A stretch of DNA of 9,864 nt, from NCBI GenBank assembly GCA_019417795.1, contig DXUR01000072.1:1-9864 (forward strand). The letters run 5' to 3'. The stretch's first letter is position 1. Every line of letters starts with the position of its first letter. The notes under the pieces are model-generated. The model did no database searches. It worked only from the letters and a program-made list of their open reading frames with translations, and was not told the origin of the DNA. The DNA is from Clostridiales bacterium (GTDB lineage Bacteria; Bacillota_A; Clostridia; Oscillospirales; Oscillospiraceae). This document shows positions 1 through 6,124 of the stretch, in pieces. The position numbers were made by a program, and so were the translations under genes.

Positions 1-148
1 ACAGCTTCATGAGTGTACCGGCACTGCATCGGGAGAGCGTTGTCTTGCCGGAGCAAATGTCCGCCAGCGTTGCCCAAGGCACACCGCTTTTTTTGGAGAG
101 CTGGTAGCGGGAGAGGTTCTTTTCCCGCAGTATCTGTTGGATCGTCAT
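1..148 (-). CDS. XRE-type helix-turn-helix regulator, N-terminal part (runs off the left edge)
   Basis: This reading frame starts at an ATG (148) and stays open to the window edge, giving 49 residues that begin MTIQQILREKNLSRYQLSKK. The pattern of a short helix, 'LSRYQLSKKSGVP' and 'TLADICSGKT' is a Cro/C1-type (XRE) helix-turn-helix, with the turn at about residues 20-25 and the recognition helix near 25-34. The C-terminus lies outside the window. A second ATG in frame (154) is possible but would leave almost no leader. The gene has its own sigma-A promoter with a palindrome between the boxes, which suggests that it represses itself. I infer a small DNA-binding regulator. Proteins of this look are often the antitoxin or regulatory half of a two-gene module, but the partner is not visible, so that role is a guess. 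Confidence 0.8.
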   Translation of the reverse strand, partial: MTIQQILREKNLSRYQLSKKSGVPWATLADICSGKTTLSRCSAGTLMKL

Positions 149-164
149 ATACATCACCGCTCTT

Positions 165-193
165 ATTATATCGGTGCGCCGATAATCAGTCAA
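165..193 (-). promoter_or_regulatory. Sigma-A promoter of the helix-turn-helix gene
   Basis: On the minus strand, TTGACT (193-188) and TATAAT (170-165) are separated by exactly 17 bases, which is a near-consensus housekeeping promoter. Transcription should start near 158, so the leader to the ATG at 148 would be only about 10 bases, with just a weak GGTGAT in place of a Shine-Dalgarno. This is the only convincing promoter I see, and it separates the regulator from the upstream transfer operon. Confidence 0.75.
169..184. promoter_or_regulatory. Palindromic operator candidate between the -35 and -10 boxes
   Basis: The plus-strand sequence TATCGGTGCGCCGATA is a 16-bp inverted repeat with a single mismatched pair (arms TATCGGTG and CGCCGATA). 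It fills the promoter spacer and overlaps the first two bases of the -10 box (170 and 169). A dimeric protein bound there would block RNA polymerase. The XRE protein encoded directly downstream is the obvious candidate ligand. That assignment is inference from position and symmetry. Confidence 0.6.
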
Positions 194-225
194 GAGAAAA
201 CCTTGTAAACCTCTGCCTGCCATGC

Positions 226-1230
226 TTACATCTGCATTTCGGGAGTCTGTGATCCACTCTCCCGAAGCTGCTGGGCGTACTCGTGCAGGCTCATGCCGGT
301 CTGCTGCTGGCAGAACGCCTCCATCTTGCGTACCAACACCTCCCGCTCAGCGGCGTTGAGGTGATAGCTCCAGTTTTCTTCTGTGCCATCTCCTTTGCAG
401 AGATTCAGCTCCAGTGTATCACAGGGGCGGCCCTTCTCGATGTCGTAGTTGGCATAGATGTTGAGCCAGTCATCGTTCTGATCGGTGCAGACGAATGTAC
501 CGAAGGCGGCATCCACATCGAAGTCCGCCTGCAGATAAAAGTTGAGCTTGCCATCCGATTCGAGGATCTCCTCACCGAAGGAAAAATTCCGTGCAGAGAG
601 ATGTCCCGCCGAGGTGATCTCTTTGCCGTTCAGACACTCCAGCAGTTTCTGCAGCATCACATCCCCGGAAACAAGCTGCTTTTGTGCTGCACGATAGACG
701 GCTGTAGCCACATCCTGCATGGCCCATGTTTTCCAACCTTCTATGGTATGGACAGCGGAGAACTCCCGCTTGTCAAAATCCAAATCAAATACGCCGGTAA
801 CTTTTCCTGTATTCTCCATGCGCAGATGCATCAGGTGCTGATACTCCTCCGGCGTGATCGGCTGGGCATGCGAATACAGAGAGATGAATTTGCCGGTGCT
901 GCGCTCCGTGTCTTTTAGATATTTGCGGAGCATCCTTGCGGCACCCAACAGTTCCTCACCGGGGATAGTTTTATAATACCACTCCTGCCCGTTTTCCACC
1001 ACATGGTAGGCCGCATAAGTCCGGGCGGCTTCTTCCGCCTCACGGTTTGCGGCATCCTCGGCATAGATCTCACGGCTGATGCGCTCATACTCACGCTGCG
1101 GAAGCTGGTTGCACAGTGCATCCAGCACAGTTTCCAAATGCTCCTGCAGCGTCTCACCCTTGAGGTGCTTTTCAATGGCGTTCTTCCACCTCCGGTCCAG
1201 CCACAGGACGATTTCTTCATGCTGTGCCAT
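226..1230 (-). CDS. Uncharacterised conjugative-element protein, about 334 residues
   Basis: This is a soluble, acidic protein with no signal peptide or membrane segment. From the preferred ATG (1230) it begins MAQHEEIVLWLDRRW. An earlier ATG (1236) sits only two bases after the GAGGG ribosome binding site, whereas 1230 has a normal spacing of about 8. The first 60 residues look helical. The middle holds 'GKVTGVFDLDFDKREFSAVHTIEGW', and the last third has 'DENDDWLNIYANYDIE'-like text, here 'TDQNDDWLNIYANYDIEKG', followed by 'CDTLELNLCKGDG'. I remember similar proteins after DUF6103 genes in Tn1549-like elements, always without a function. I see no catalytic motif. It overlaps the end of the DUF6103 gene by 14 bases, so the two are probably translationally coupled. 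It is the last gene of the transfer operon in this window, and no clear terminator follows it. Confidence 0.85.
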   Translation of the reverse strand: MAQHEEIVLWLDRRWKNAIEKHLKGETLQEHLETVLDALCNQLPQREYERISREIYAEDAANREAEEAARTYAAYHVVENGQEWYYKTIPGEELLGAARMLRKYLKDTERSTGKFISLYSHAQPITPEEYQHLMHLRMENTGKVTGVFDLDFDKREFSAVHTIEGWKTWAMQDVATAVYRAAQKQLVSGDVMLQKLLECLNGKEITSAGHLSARNFSFGEEILESDGKLNFYLQADFDVDAAFGTFVCTDQNDDWLNIYANYDIEKGRPCDTLELNLCKGDGTEENWSYHLNAAEREVLVRKMEAFCQQQTGMSLHEYAQQLRESGSQTPEMQM

Positions 1231-1468
1231 GCTCATCGCCCTCTTTCTGCTTCGTTACGGATGCTTTTGCAGGCCGCCTGGGTCTGGCCGCAGGAGCAGA
1301 CTTACTGTCCACATACTCCCGCACCGCTTCCGGGACTTCCGATTCATAGAGCTGCTGCAGCACTTCCTCCATGCGCCGCTGCACGGAAGACCGCCGCTTG
1401 CGGAGTACAAACTCCAGCGCATCCAATTTGGCTGCGTCAAATCCAATGGTGATATTCTTACTTTCCAA
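1217..1468 (-). CDS. DUF6103 family small protein (TTG start)
   Basis: This small protein of 83 residues begins with an initiator TTG followed by ESKNITIGFDAAKLDALEF. It has an N-terminal strand, then two helices ('AKLDALEFVLRKRRSSVQRRMEEVLQQLYESEVPEAVREYV'), and a basic, proline- and alanine-rich tail from about residue 53. I recognise it from memory as DUF6103, a family that occurs beside the NlpC/P60 and VirB4 genes of these elements. The strand-helix-helix layout resembles ribbon-helix-helix proteins, but a DNA-binding role is only inference. I chose the TTG because GGAGG (1481-1477) sits 8 bases before it and the family normally begins there. The ATG at 1489 overlaps the end of the hydrolase gene and has its nearest GGAGG too far upstream. 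The basic tail could bind nucleic acid. Confidence 0.8.
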   Translation of the reverse strand: MESKNITIGFDAAKLDALEFVLRKRRSSVQRRMEEVLQQLYESEVPEAVREYVDSKSAPAARPRRPAKASVTKQKEGDEHGTA

Positions 1469-1476
1469 TTTCAGTT

Positions 1477-1481
1477 CCTCC
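1477..1481 (-). promoter_or_regulatory. Ribosome binding site that decides the TTG start of DUF6103
   Basis: GGAGG directly follows the TAA stop (1484-1482) of the hydrolase gene and lies 8 bases before the TTG at 1468. It lies downstream of the competing ATG at 1489, so it cannot serve that ATG. Confidence 0.7.
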
Positions 1482-2633
1482 TTAGTCATACTTGATCCCC
1501 GGCACCTCCAGCCAGTGGGTCCAGCCCCGGCCCTGGAGCTTCGTTTTTACCACGCCGTACCGGGTGTCCATGGCCTCTATGACCTCACCGTTTCCAATAT
1601 ATACACCGATGTGCCCGGACTTCCACACGGCCAGTCCCGGCGTGTTGGGCATGGTCTCAATGCTGCCTTTGCGTCCGGCGTTATAGTACATACCGTCCGC
1701 CCCCACATCGGGCATACCATTGCTGCCGTACTGGATCTCCATAGTCACGGTGTTCAGCCAGCCGTATCCTTTGATGAGCCCCACGCAGTCGGTGGTGCGC
1801 CTGTTCAGCCAGTGGGAACGGATGAAGTCGGCTTCATCCCCTACGCCCTCCGGGTATTGCGAGATCTTATATTGCAGCAGCTCCGGCGTCAGCACTTGGC
1901 CGAAGGTACCCCACACATAGCCCCACCCGGAGTTCCATGCGTTGGCAGCATAGATGGCCAGATCTGCACCATTCTTTGTGGCAGGGTCCGTGAGCATAGA
2001 TGCCTCCAGTTCCATCGGCGCATTGCCTCCCGGCTCATAGGCTCCGGTGAAGGTACCGCTGCCCGCGCTGCCCATGACCATGGAATAGATCTTCACGGCA
2101 TTGGAGCGTTCCTCTGCCGTGACCGCACGGCCCCGCCACACGGATAGCTGCGCATAGACGTCCTCCATAGGAAGCGGCACGGCCACCCCATAGGTTTCGC
2201 CCGCCTCCTCCCGCACCCTTGTCTCCGTTTCATAGAAGCAAGCCACGAACGCCTCTGCATCCGCCTGCGACAGCGCATCTGCTCCAAAGCAGAGGGCAAA
2301 GAAAACAGCCTTGACCTGTATTGGATCAAGACTGTTTCCCTCGGATTTTTGATTGACTTCGGCTACCGCCGCATCCAAATGGGCGAAAGAACCCCGCATC
2401 TGCGTGAGCTGTGCCCGGTATTCTGTCGGGACACTTGCAGACAGCTCCGTCCCATAGAACGCTGCCGATACAACAGCGCCGTTGTGCTCGGCTGTGCCGG
2501 AACCTACACAGCACAAGAACGCCACCAATAAAATCACCGGCGACAAAATCGCCGCCAGCACCCACCCGACTGTTTTGCGGCCCTTCTCGCTGGTCAGTAC
2601 GGCGGCCGCCAAACGAACAAGCTGTGTGCTCAT
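1482..2633 (-). CDS. NlpC/P60 (C40) peptidoglycan hydrolase of the transfer apparatus, membrane-anchored
   Basis: The protein has 383 residues. A basic N-terminus is followed by one membrane segment (about 21-43), then a Ser/Ala/Glu-rich linker region (about 50-190), then an NlpC/P60 cysteine peptidase domain in the C-terminal half. The probable catalytic Cys283 is in 'TTDCVGLIKGYGW' and His341 in 'KSGHIGVYIGNG'; E353 in 'VIEAMDT' is a candidate third residue. Such enzymes cut peptide stems of peptidoglycan, and in conjugative elements they open the wall for the secretion channel (VirB1 role). Many Gram-positive counterparts, such as CwlT of Tn916-like and ICEBs1-like elements, also carry a lysozyme-like domain before NlpC/P60. 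I do not see its usual catalytic motifs in the linker here. A ribosome binding site GGAGGTG lies 8-9 bases before the ATG, and the gene follows virB4 by 18 bases. Confidence 0.9.
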   Translation of the reverse strand: MSTQLVRLAAAVLTSEKGRKTVGWVLAAILSPVILLVAFLCCVGSGTAEHNGAVVSAAFYGTELSASVPTEYRAQLTQMRGSFAHLDAAVAEVNQKSEGNSLDPIQVKAVFFALCFGADALSQADAEAFVACFYETETRVREEAGETYGVAVPLPMEDVYAQLSVWRGRAVTAEERSNAVKIYSMVMGSAGSGTFTGAYEPGGNAPMELEASMLTDPATKNGADLAIYAANAWNSGWGYVWGTFGQVLTPELLQYKISQYPEGVGDEADFIRSHWLNRRTTDCVGLIKGYGWLNTVTMEIQYGSNGMPDVGADGMYYNAGRKGSIETMPNTPGLAVWKSGHIGVYIGNGEVIEAMDTRYGVVKTKLQGRGWTHWLEVPGIKYD

Positions 2634-2651
2634 GCAAGGTCACCTCCTTCA

Positions 2652-4466
2652 TCATCTGCCGCCAGCCGAGCCAAACAGCACCGCCTTGTGCGTCGGCGCC
2701 TTTACCTCCAGATGGTACCGCTCCATGCCGCACTTATACAGGCACTCGCCCCGCCTTGTCCGCTGGATGAGTTCAAACTCCGCCTCGTCCAGCTGCAGCA
2801 TGTCCATGTAAAAACGCTTCCCGATGGAGCCGGGGTTGAACAGGAACTGGTGGGGCGGGATGGCAAAAAGCGGCTTCGTCATCTCCCGCACACCCTCCTG
2901 GTCAAAGTCCTCCAAGTTCTGCGACGCCATTACCAGCGCCGAGTCCCGCTTGCGCACACGCTTCAGGCAGTTGCGGATGTACTCAATGGCCACCGGGTTA
3001 GACAGCCACAGGTACAGCTCATCCAGCACCGCTGCGGTATTGCCGCCCGTCAGCAGCCGGTCCGACATATACGCCAGCACATTGAATAGCAGGGCATTCC
3101 GCAGGCTCTTGGCCGCCGTCAGCACACCGCCTACGCCGAACACCAGAAATCGGTCGCCGGAGATATTGGTGTGTCCGTTGAAGAACGGCGCATCCGCCCC
3201 CACACATAGAGAATGCAGACCCAGCAGCACCTCCTGCAGCAGCTCCTGCGTGTACAGCGCACCCGGTTTGTATTGGGCCAGCTCCTCTTGCATGAGGTCA
3301 TACAGATCGGAGAGGATGGGGTAGTCCTCCGGTATAAGCTGACGCAGGTCCGTCTCCTCCGTAATGCCCCAACGGGCATATAATTTGGACAGCATGATCT
3401 CTATGGTGTCCAGCTGTGGGTCGGTGAGATCCTTGTACGCCCGGAAGAAGTCTTTCAAAAAGGAGATGTGCCGCGCCAGCAGGGTGGACTTGCGAAAGGC
3501 ATCCGGGGCTGTCTCGTCGGTGTCCTCGTTCCAGCTCCGCACTTCCAGCACATTGATGAGCTTTTCTCCGGCCATCAGGTCAATGAAGCACCCACCTAAG
3601 TTTTCACACAGCTCCTCCAACTCGTGCTCGGCGTCCAGAGCAATCACCGACTTGCCCGCTTCCAGCAGATTGCAGATCAGCAGCTTGATGAGGTAGCTCT
3701 TGCCCTGACCGCTGTTGCCCAAGATAAGGATGTTGGCAGAGGTCTTGTCGCTGTCCCGACGGTCAAAGTCCACCACGATGTTGCTGCCGTACTTGTCTTT
3801 TCCAATGTAAAAGCCGTTGGGATCTGTCTTGCCGGAGTAATTGAAGGGATAGAGATTGGCCACGCTGCTGGCGGGCAGTACTCGCTCGAACTCCCGGCCC
3901 AGCATATTGCTGCCCACAGGGCTGACGCAGCAGAATCCCTGCTTTTGCCGCAGGAGCAGCTTGTCCACATTCAGCTTGCAGCGCACCAGTTCCGTCAGCA
4001 CATCCGTCTGGAGCTGACGAAGCCGCTCCTTGCTGTCTGCCGTCATCTCCAAATACACGGCACAGTGGACCAGCGGCTCGTGCTCCCGGTGCATTTTATG
4101 CACCAGCTCCGCCACATCCCGCAGATTGCTCTCCGCCGCCACCGCCTGCCGCAGTTTGTTGGGGTCTGAGCCGTCCAGCTTGTTTTTCTTGTTGGCGTTG
4201 TCGATGATCCTGTCCTCCTCGCCGGGGGACACCTGCCGGCAGTAAATGCGCAGCGTCACGCCGCTTTTCTCACCCAGCTCCCGCAGGAGCGCCTGTGCCT
4301 CGGTGCTGGCCGGATATTCCCGCAGCGCCCACACGCAGCGGTAGGTGCTGCCGAAGATGTAATGGTCCACCTCGAATTTCACAATCCCCGGTGCGATGCG
4401 GTCCAGATAAGTGCGGAGGAATCCTTCCTGTTGGGAAGGGGCCTTTTTAGAAAATGGATTCTTCAT
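2652..4466 (-). CDS. VirB4-type conjugation ATPase
   Basis: This is a 604-residue ATPase that powers the type IV secretion channel. Residues 1-240 form the VirB4 N-terminal domain ('IVKFEVDHYIFGSTYRCVWALREYP'-like start, then the helical 'NLRDVAELVHKMHREHEPLVH' part). Walker A is GNSGQGKS at 250-257. Walker B is 'AAVLDEL' at 478-484, with the Asp-Glu pair at 482-483. The following 'RVRKRDSALVMASQNLEDF' (503-521) is the typical sensor region of VirB4/TraC. The length and the start MKNPFSKKAP match the VirB4-like proteins of Tn1549/CTn elements. A GAGGAGG site lies directly before the ATG, and the gene begins 9 bases after the DUF3846 stop. It sits between DUF3846 and the wall hydrolase, the usual order. 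I see no truncation. Confidence 0.96.
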   Translation of the reverse strand: MKNPFSKKAPSQQEGFLRTYLDRIAPGIVKFEVDHYIFGSTYRCVWALREYPASTEAQALLRELGEKSGVTLRIYCRQVSPGEEDRIIDNANKKNKLDGSDPNKLRQAVAAESNLRDVAELVHKMHREHEPLVHCAVYLEMTADSKERLRQLQTDVLTELVRCKLNVDKLLLRQKQGFCCVSPVGSNMLGREFERVLPASSVANLYPFNYSGKTDPNGFYIGKDKYGSNIVVDFDRRDSDKTSANILILGNSGQGKSYLIKLLICNLLEAGKSVIALDAEHELEELCENLGGCFIDLMAGEKLINVLEVRSWNEDTDETAPDAFRKSTLLARHISFLKDFFRAYKDLTDPQLDTIEIMLSKLYARWGITEETDLRQLIPEDYPILSDLYDLMQEELAQYKPGALYTQELLQEVLLGLHSLCVGADAPFFNGHTNISGDRFLVFGVGGVLTAAKSLRNALLFNVLAYMSDRLLTGGNTAAVLDELYLWLSNPVAIEYIRNCLKRVRKRDSALVMASQNLEDFDQEGVREMTKPLFAIPPHQFLFNPGSIGKRFYMDMLQLDEAEFELIQRTRRGECLYKCGMERYHLEVKAPTHKAVLFGSAGGR

Positions 4467-4475
4467 TTTTCCTCC

Positions 4476-4829
4476 TCACCACATATATAGTTCCATGTAC
4501 GGCTTCAGTTCCGGTTCCTGCCCGGTAAACTGTTCCGGCTCCTGAAACATCTGCGTATACCGCTGTATCTGCTCCTCCGTCAGGGAGCAGAAGCCCCCTG
4601 CATGGTCATCTCCCACCAAAAAGAAAGGCCCGCAGATGATATCATCTCCGAACCGTCGGTTGGGCTGCATGCCGTTCAGTTTTCCCTCATCGTTACAGCA
4701 GAGGATGACGCCGTCTCCCATAGAGAGAGGCTGGAACAGGCCCTCTACCTCCCGCTGGATGGCTTTCAGGCCCTCCTCCATCTCTTTCACATACGGAGCT
4801 TTTCCCGGCTCCACTTTCAGAATTCGCAT
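4476..4829 (-). CDS. DUF3846 family protein
   Basis: This is a 117-residue acidic protein with no membrane segment. It begins MRILKVEPGKAPYVKEM, and its middle contains 'GVILCCNDEGKLNGMQPNRR', a segment characteristic of DUF3846 as I remember it. The function is unknown. The family is common on conjugative elements and phages of Clostridia. The ATG follows the upstream TGA (4833-4831) by one base, with GGAGGT placed inside the end of the preceding gene, so translation is coupled. It lies between the VirB4-N-like gene and virB4. That suggests a transfer-linked role, but no active-site motif is visible to say which. Confidence 0.88.
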   Translation of the reverse strand: MRILKVEPGKAPYVKEMEEGLKAIQREVEGLFQPLSMGDGVILCCNDEGKLNGMQPNRRFGDDIICGPFFLVGDDHAGGFCSLTEEQIQRYTQMFQEPEQFTGQEPELKPYMELYMW

Positions 4830-4830
4830 T

Positions 4831-5391
4831 TCAAACCTCCGTTTCCGCTGTCAGCCACTGCGCCCCGTCTACAAAGGAGAATACCTCGTGGGTGGCGTCC
4901 TGCTCAAAATAAATAGCCAGCAGCTCCAGAAGCCGCTGGCCCTCCGCACGCTGAACGACAAATCCGCAGTCCCGGAACTGCTGCTCCAGGGGCGCATAGT
5001 TCATGGCCCCGCCCGCTTTTCTGCGCCGCAGCACGAAGCAGAACTCACGGGAGGAGGCCATGGTGGTCTGGACACTGTCCAGATGCTGGCGATCCTGCAC
5101 CAGCAGCCCACGGATGGCGGGCATATTTTCCGCCTCCAGCCGCTGCCGGTAGAACTGGCGGTTATCCTGAAAGGACTCCTTGGAGTCCAGGGCCAGCAGC
5201 TCCAGTTCCGCCATGCCTTTCAGCACGCCCAACAGCTCCTGCACCTTTGCCCGAACGCCCTGCTCCGGCAAAACATTCAGATTGCTGGGATGAACGAAGT
5301 AGAAGGCCAGCTCTCCGTCCGCCGTTACGACGCTGTCATTTTTAATATCATCGATGCCGATGAGCTGCCGGGTAGATTTTTTCCTGTTCAT
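4831..5391 (-). CDS. VirB4 N-terminal-domain-like conjugation protein, no ATPase motif
   Basis: The protein has 186 residues and begins MNRKKSTRQLIGIDDIKNDSV. It carries a strand-rich start ('VVTADGELAFYFVHPSNLNVL'), then a helix-strand-helix stretch (44-80) and a long helical section ('FYRQRLEAENMPAIRGLLVQ', 80-110), then 'REFCFVLRRRK'. This layout resembles the N-terminal domain of VirB4/TraC proteins, but there is no Walker A or B. It may be a partner of the VirB4 encoded two genes downstream. The frame stays open upstream to 5610, but the ATG at 5391 forms an ATGA overlap with the stop of the VirB3-like gene, has GGAGGGA at normal spacing, and matches the family's start. I remember this protein as a standard unnamed member of Tn1549-like transfer regions; the VirB4-N relation is my inference. 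Confidence 0.85.
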   Translation of the reverse strand: MNRKKSTRQLIGIDDIKNDSVVTADGELAFYFVHPSNLNVLPEQGVRAKVQELLGVLKGMAELELLALDSKESFQDNRQFYRQRLEAENMPAIRGLLVQDRQHLDSVQTTMASSREFCFVLRRRKAGGAMNYAPLEQQFRDCGFVVQRAEGQRLLELLAIYFEQDATHEVFSFVDGAQWLTAETEV

Positions 5392-5651
5392 GCCGATTCC
5401 CTCCACGCATAATATTGTTGTCCGAAAAAGAAAAACGCCGCAGCATAGCGCAGGAAGTCCAGCATGCTGATCCCTCCGTGCCGAATGCAGAGAAAAGCCA
5501 GCGCCGCTGTAATGACCAAGGGGATCATGCTGCCGGTCTGGGTCAGCGCCAGCACCGACAGCAAAAGCCCTGTCCCGATCCACGCCACATCCCGCAGCGT
5601 CCACAGCCACAGCATAGGCCGGGCCGTTAAATTTTCGGGGTATAGATACAT
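5388..5651 (-). CDS. VirB3/PrgI-like small membrane protein
   Basis: This is an 87-residue protein beginning MYLYPENLTARPMLWLW. It has two hydrophobic helices in the N-terminal half (about 20-38 and 42-56) and an aromatic hydrophobic stretch 'LDFLRYAAAFFFFGQQYYAW' at 64-83. Its size, membrane topology and place immediately before the VirB4-N and VirB4 genes fit a VirB3/TrbD/PrgI-type inner component of the secretion channel. The sequence alone is too short for a firm family call. The ribosome binding site GGGAGGA lies 6 bases before the ATG. The gene is preceded by a hairpin that separates it from the RHH gene, and it overlaps the next gene by four bases (ATGA). Confidence 0.85.
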   Translation of the reverse strand: MYLYPENLTARPMLWLWTLRDVAWIGTGLLLSVLALTQTGSMIPLVITAALAFLCIRHGGISMLDFLRYAAAFFFFGQQYYAWRESA

Positions 5652-5669
5652 AGTTTTCCTCCCAAAAGT

Positions 5670-5697
5670 GAAGCCGCAGGTGTGTGCCTGCGACTTC
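5670..5697 (-). terminator. Terminator-like or attenuator hairpin between the RHH and VirB3-like genes
   Basis: On the minus strand, GAAGTCGCAGG and CCTGCGGCTTC form an 11-bp stem with one G-U pair around a CACACA loop. They are followed by ACTTTT. The stop of the RHH gene is 9 bases upstream, and the ribosome binding site of the next gene starts within about 10 bases downstream. The short T-run makes full termination unlikely. Partial termination, a processing site or protection of the upstream mRNA end are all possible. Confidence 0.5.
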
Positions 5698-5705
5698 TGT
5701 GTGTT

Positions 5706-6002
5706 TTATTCTTCGTTCCCGGCATCATTCAGCTCGCGCTCAATGAGCCCGAGAATGAAATCCTTCTGCTTCAGGCCGTTCCTGGCCAGATAGTCCTTCA
5801 GCCGGTCGAAGAGTTCCTCCGGTACCTGAAAGGCGATGGTGCGATTGTTGGCGTTCATAGTTCGTGCTCCTCCTTCAAAATGTTCTCTGAGTATGTCCGT
5901 GATGTAGTCGGCCAGGGTCTGGCCCCGCTGCTCCTGCTCCGTCCGAAGCCGCTGGTGCAGCGACAGCGGGATGGGCGCACAGAGGTTCTTTTTTTCTTCC
6001 AT
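5706..6002 (-). CDS. Tandem ribbon-helix-helix DNA-binding protein
   Basis: This 98-residue protein is made of two ribbon-helix-helix units. The first (residues 1-44) has the strand 'KNLCAPIPL', helix 'SLHQRLRTEQEQRG' and helix 'TLADYITDILREHF'. The second (49-98) has 'NRTIAFQVP', 'EELFDRLKDYLARNG' and 'KQKDFILGLIERELN'. RHH proteins bind operator DNA through the paired strand, so this is probably a regulator of the element, perhaps of transfer or of the nearby methyltransferase. The two units in one chain could form a self-contained dimer-like fold. The ATG has AAAGGAG at 6-base spacing. A second start signal precedes the second unit (see the separate entry). Genes of this type occur in the same position in other Tn1549-like elements, as I remember them, sometimes with misleading enzyme names. 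Confidence 0.82.
   Translation of the reverse strand: MEEKKNLCAPIPLSLHQRLRTEQEQRGQTLADYITDILREHFEGGARTMNANNRTIAFQVPEELFDRLKDYLARNGLKQKDFILGLIERELNDAGNEE
5867..5875 (-). promoter_or_regulatory. Internal ribosome binding site before the second RHH unit
   Basis: AAGGAGGAG lies 8 bases before an in-frame ATG (5858), which is codon 49 of the RHH gene and the first residue of the second domain. It could direct a separate 50-residue single-RHH product. It may also be only the coding of Glu-Gly-Gly. Confidence 0.45.
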
Positions 6003-6116
6003 AGTCTGCTCCTTTCCGCCTCTCCCGAGGCAAGCAAAGCATAGCCCAACTGCGGCGCATAAGCTATTGACAAGTCTAACGAGAATAGAAGTGCAAAGGC
6101 AGCATACCGGACAAGT
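6003..6116 (-). other. Intergenic stretch between methyltransferase part 2 and the RHH gene
   Basis: These 114 bases hold no convincing gene. An open frame from 6127 begins MFVKLVRYAAFALLF and reads on into the RHH gene in another frame, but it has no ribosome binding site. I find no good promoter. The RHH ribosome binding site (AAAGGAG) sits at the left end. The right end carries one copy of a 15-bp repeat, whose partner spans the methyltransferase stop codon. Confidence 0.6.
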
Positions 6117-6124
6117 TTAACGAA
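6069..6124. repeat. Pair of 15-bp direct repeats at the methyltransferase 3' end
   Basis: GACAAGTCTAACGAG (6069-6083) and GACAAGTTTAACGAA (6110-6124) match at 13 of 15 bases, and their starts are 41 bases apart. The second copy contains the stop codon of methyltransferase part 2. They could be a regulator binding pair or the trace of a small duplication or insertion. Confidence 0.5.

Noticed and set aside
283..918. Open frame of 211 codons on the plus strand
   Set aside because: It lies antisense to the uncharacterised 334-residue gene, has no ribosome binding site and shows no recognisable family. It is a shadow of G+C-rich codon use.
1371..2147. Open frame of 258 codons on the plus strand
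   Set aside because: Antisense to the NlpC/P60 hydrolase, with a low-complexity His/Pro/Gly composition typical of shadow frames.
3624..4169. Open frame of 181 codons on the plus strand
   Set aside because: Antisense to virB4, which has clear Walker motifs. There is no independent evidence for the plus-strand frame.
4423..4446. CCTTCC/GGAAGG stem followed by TTTTT on the plus strand, as a terminator
   Set aside because: The stem is only 6 bp and 4-5 bases away from the T-run, and no plus-strand gene leads into it. It lies within the start of virB4.
5392..5610. N-terminal extension of the VirB4-N-like gene
   Set aside because: The extra 73 residues are the +1 reading of the VirB3-like gene. 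The ATG at 5391 has the ribosome binding site and the ATGA overlap.
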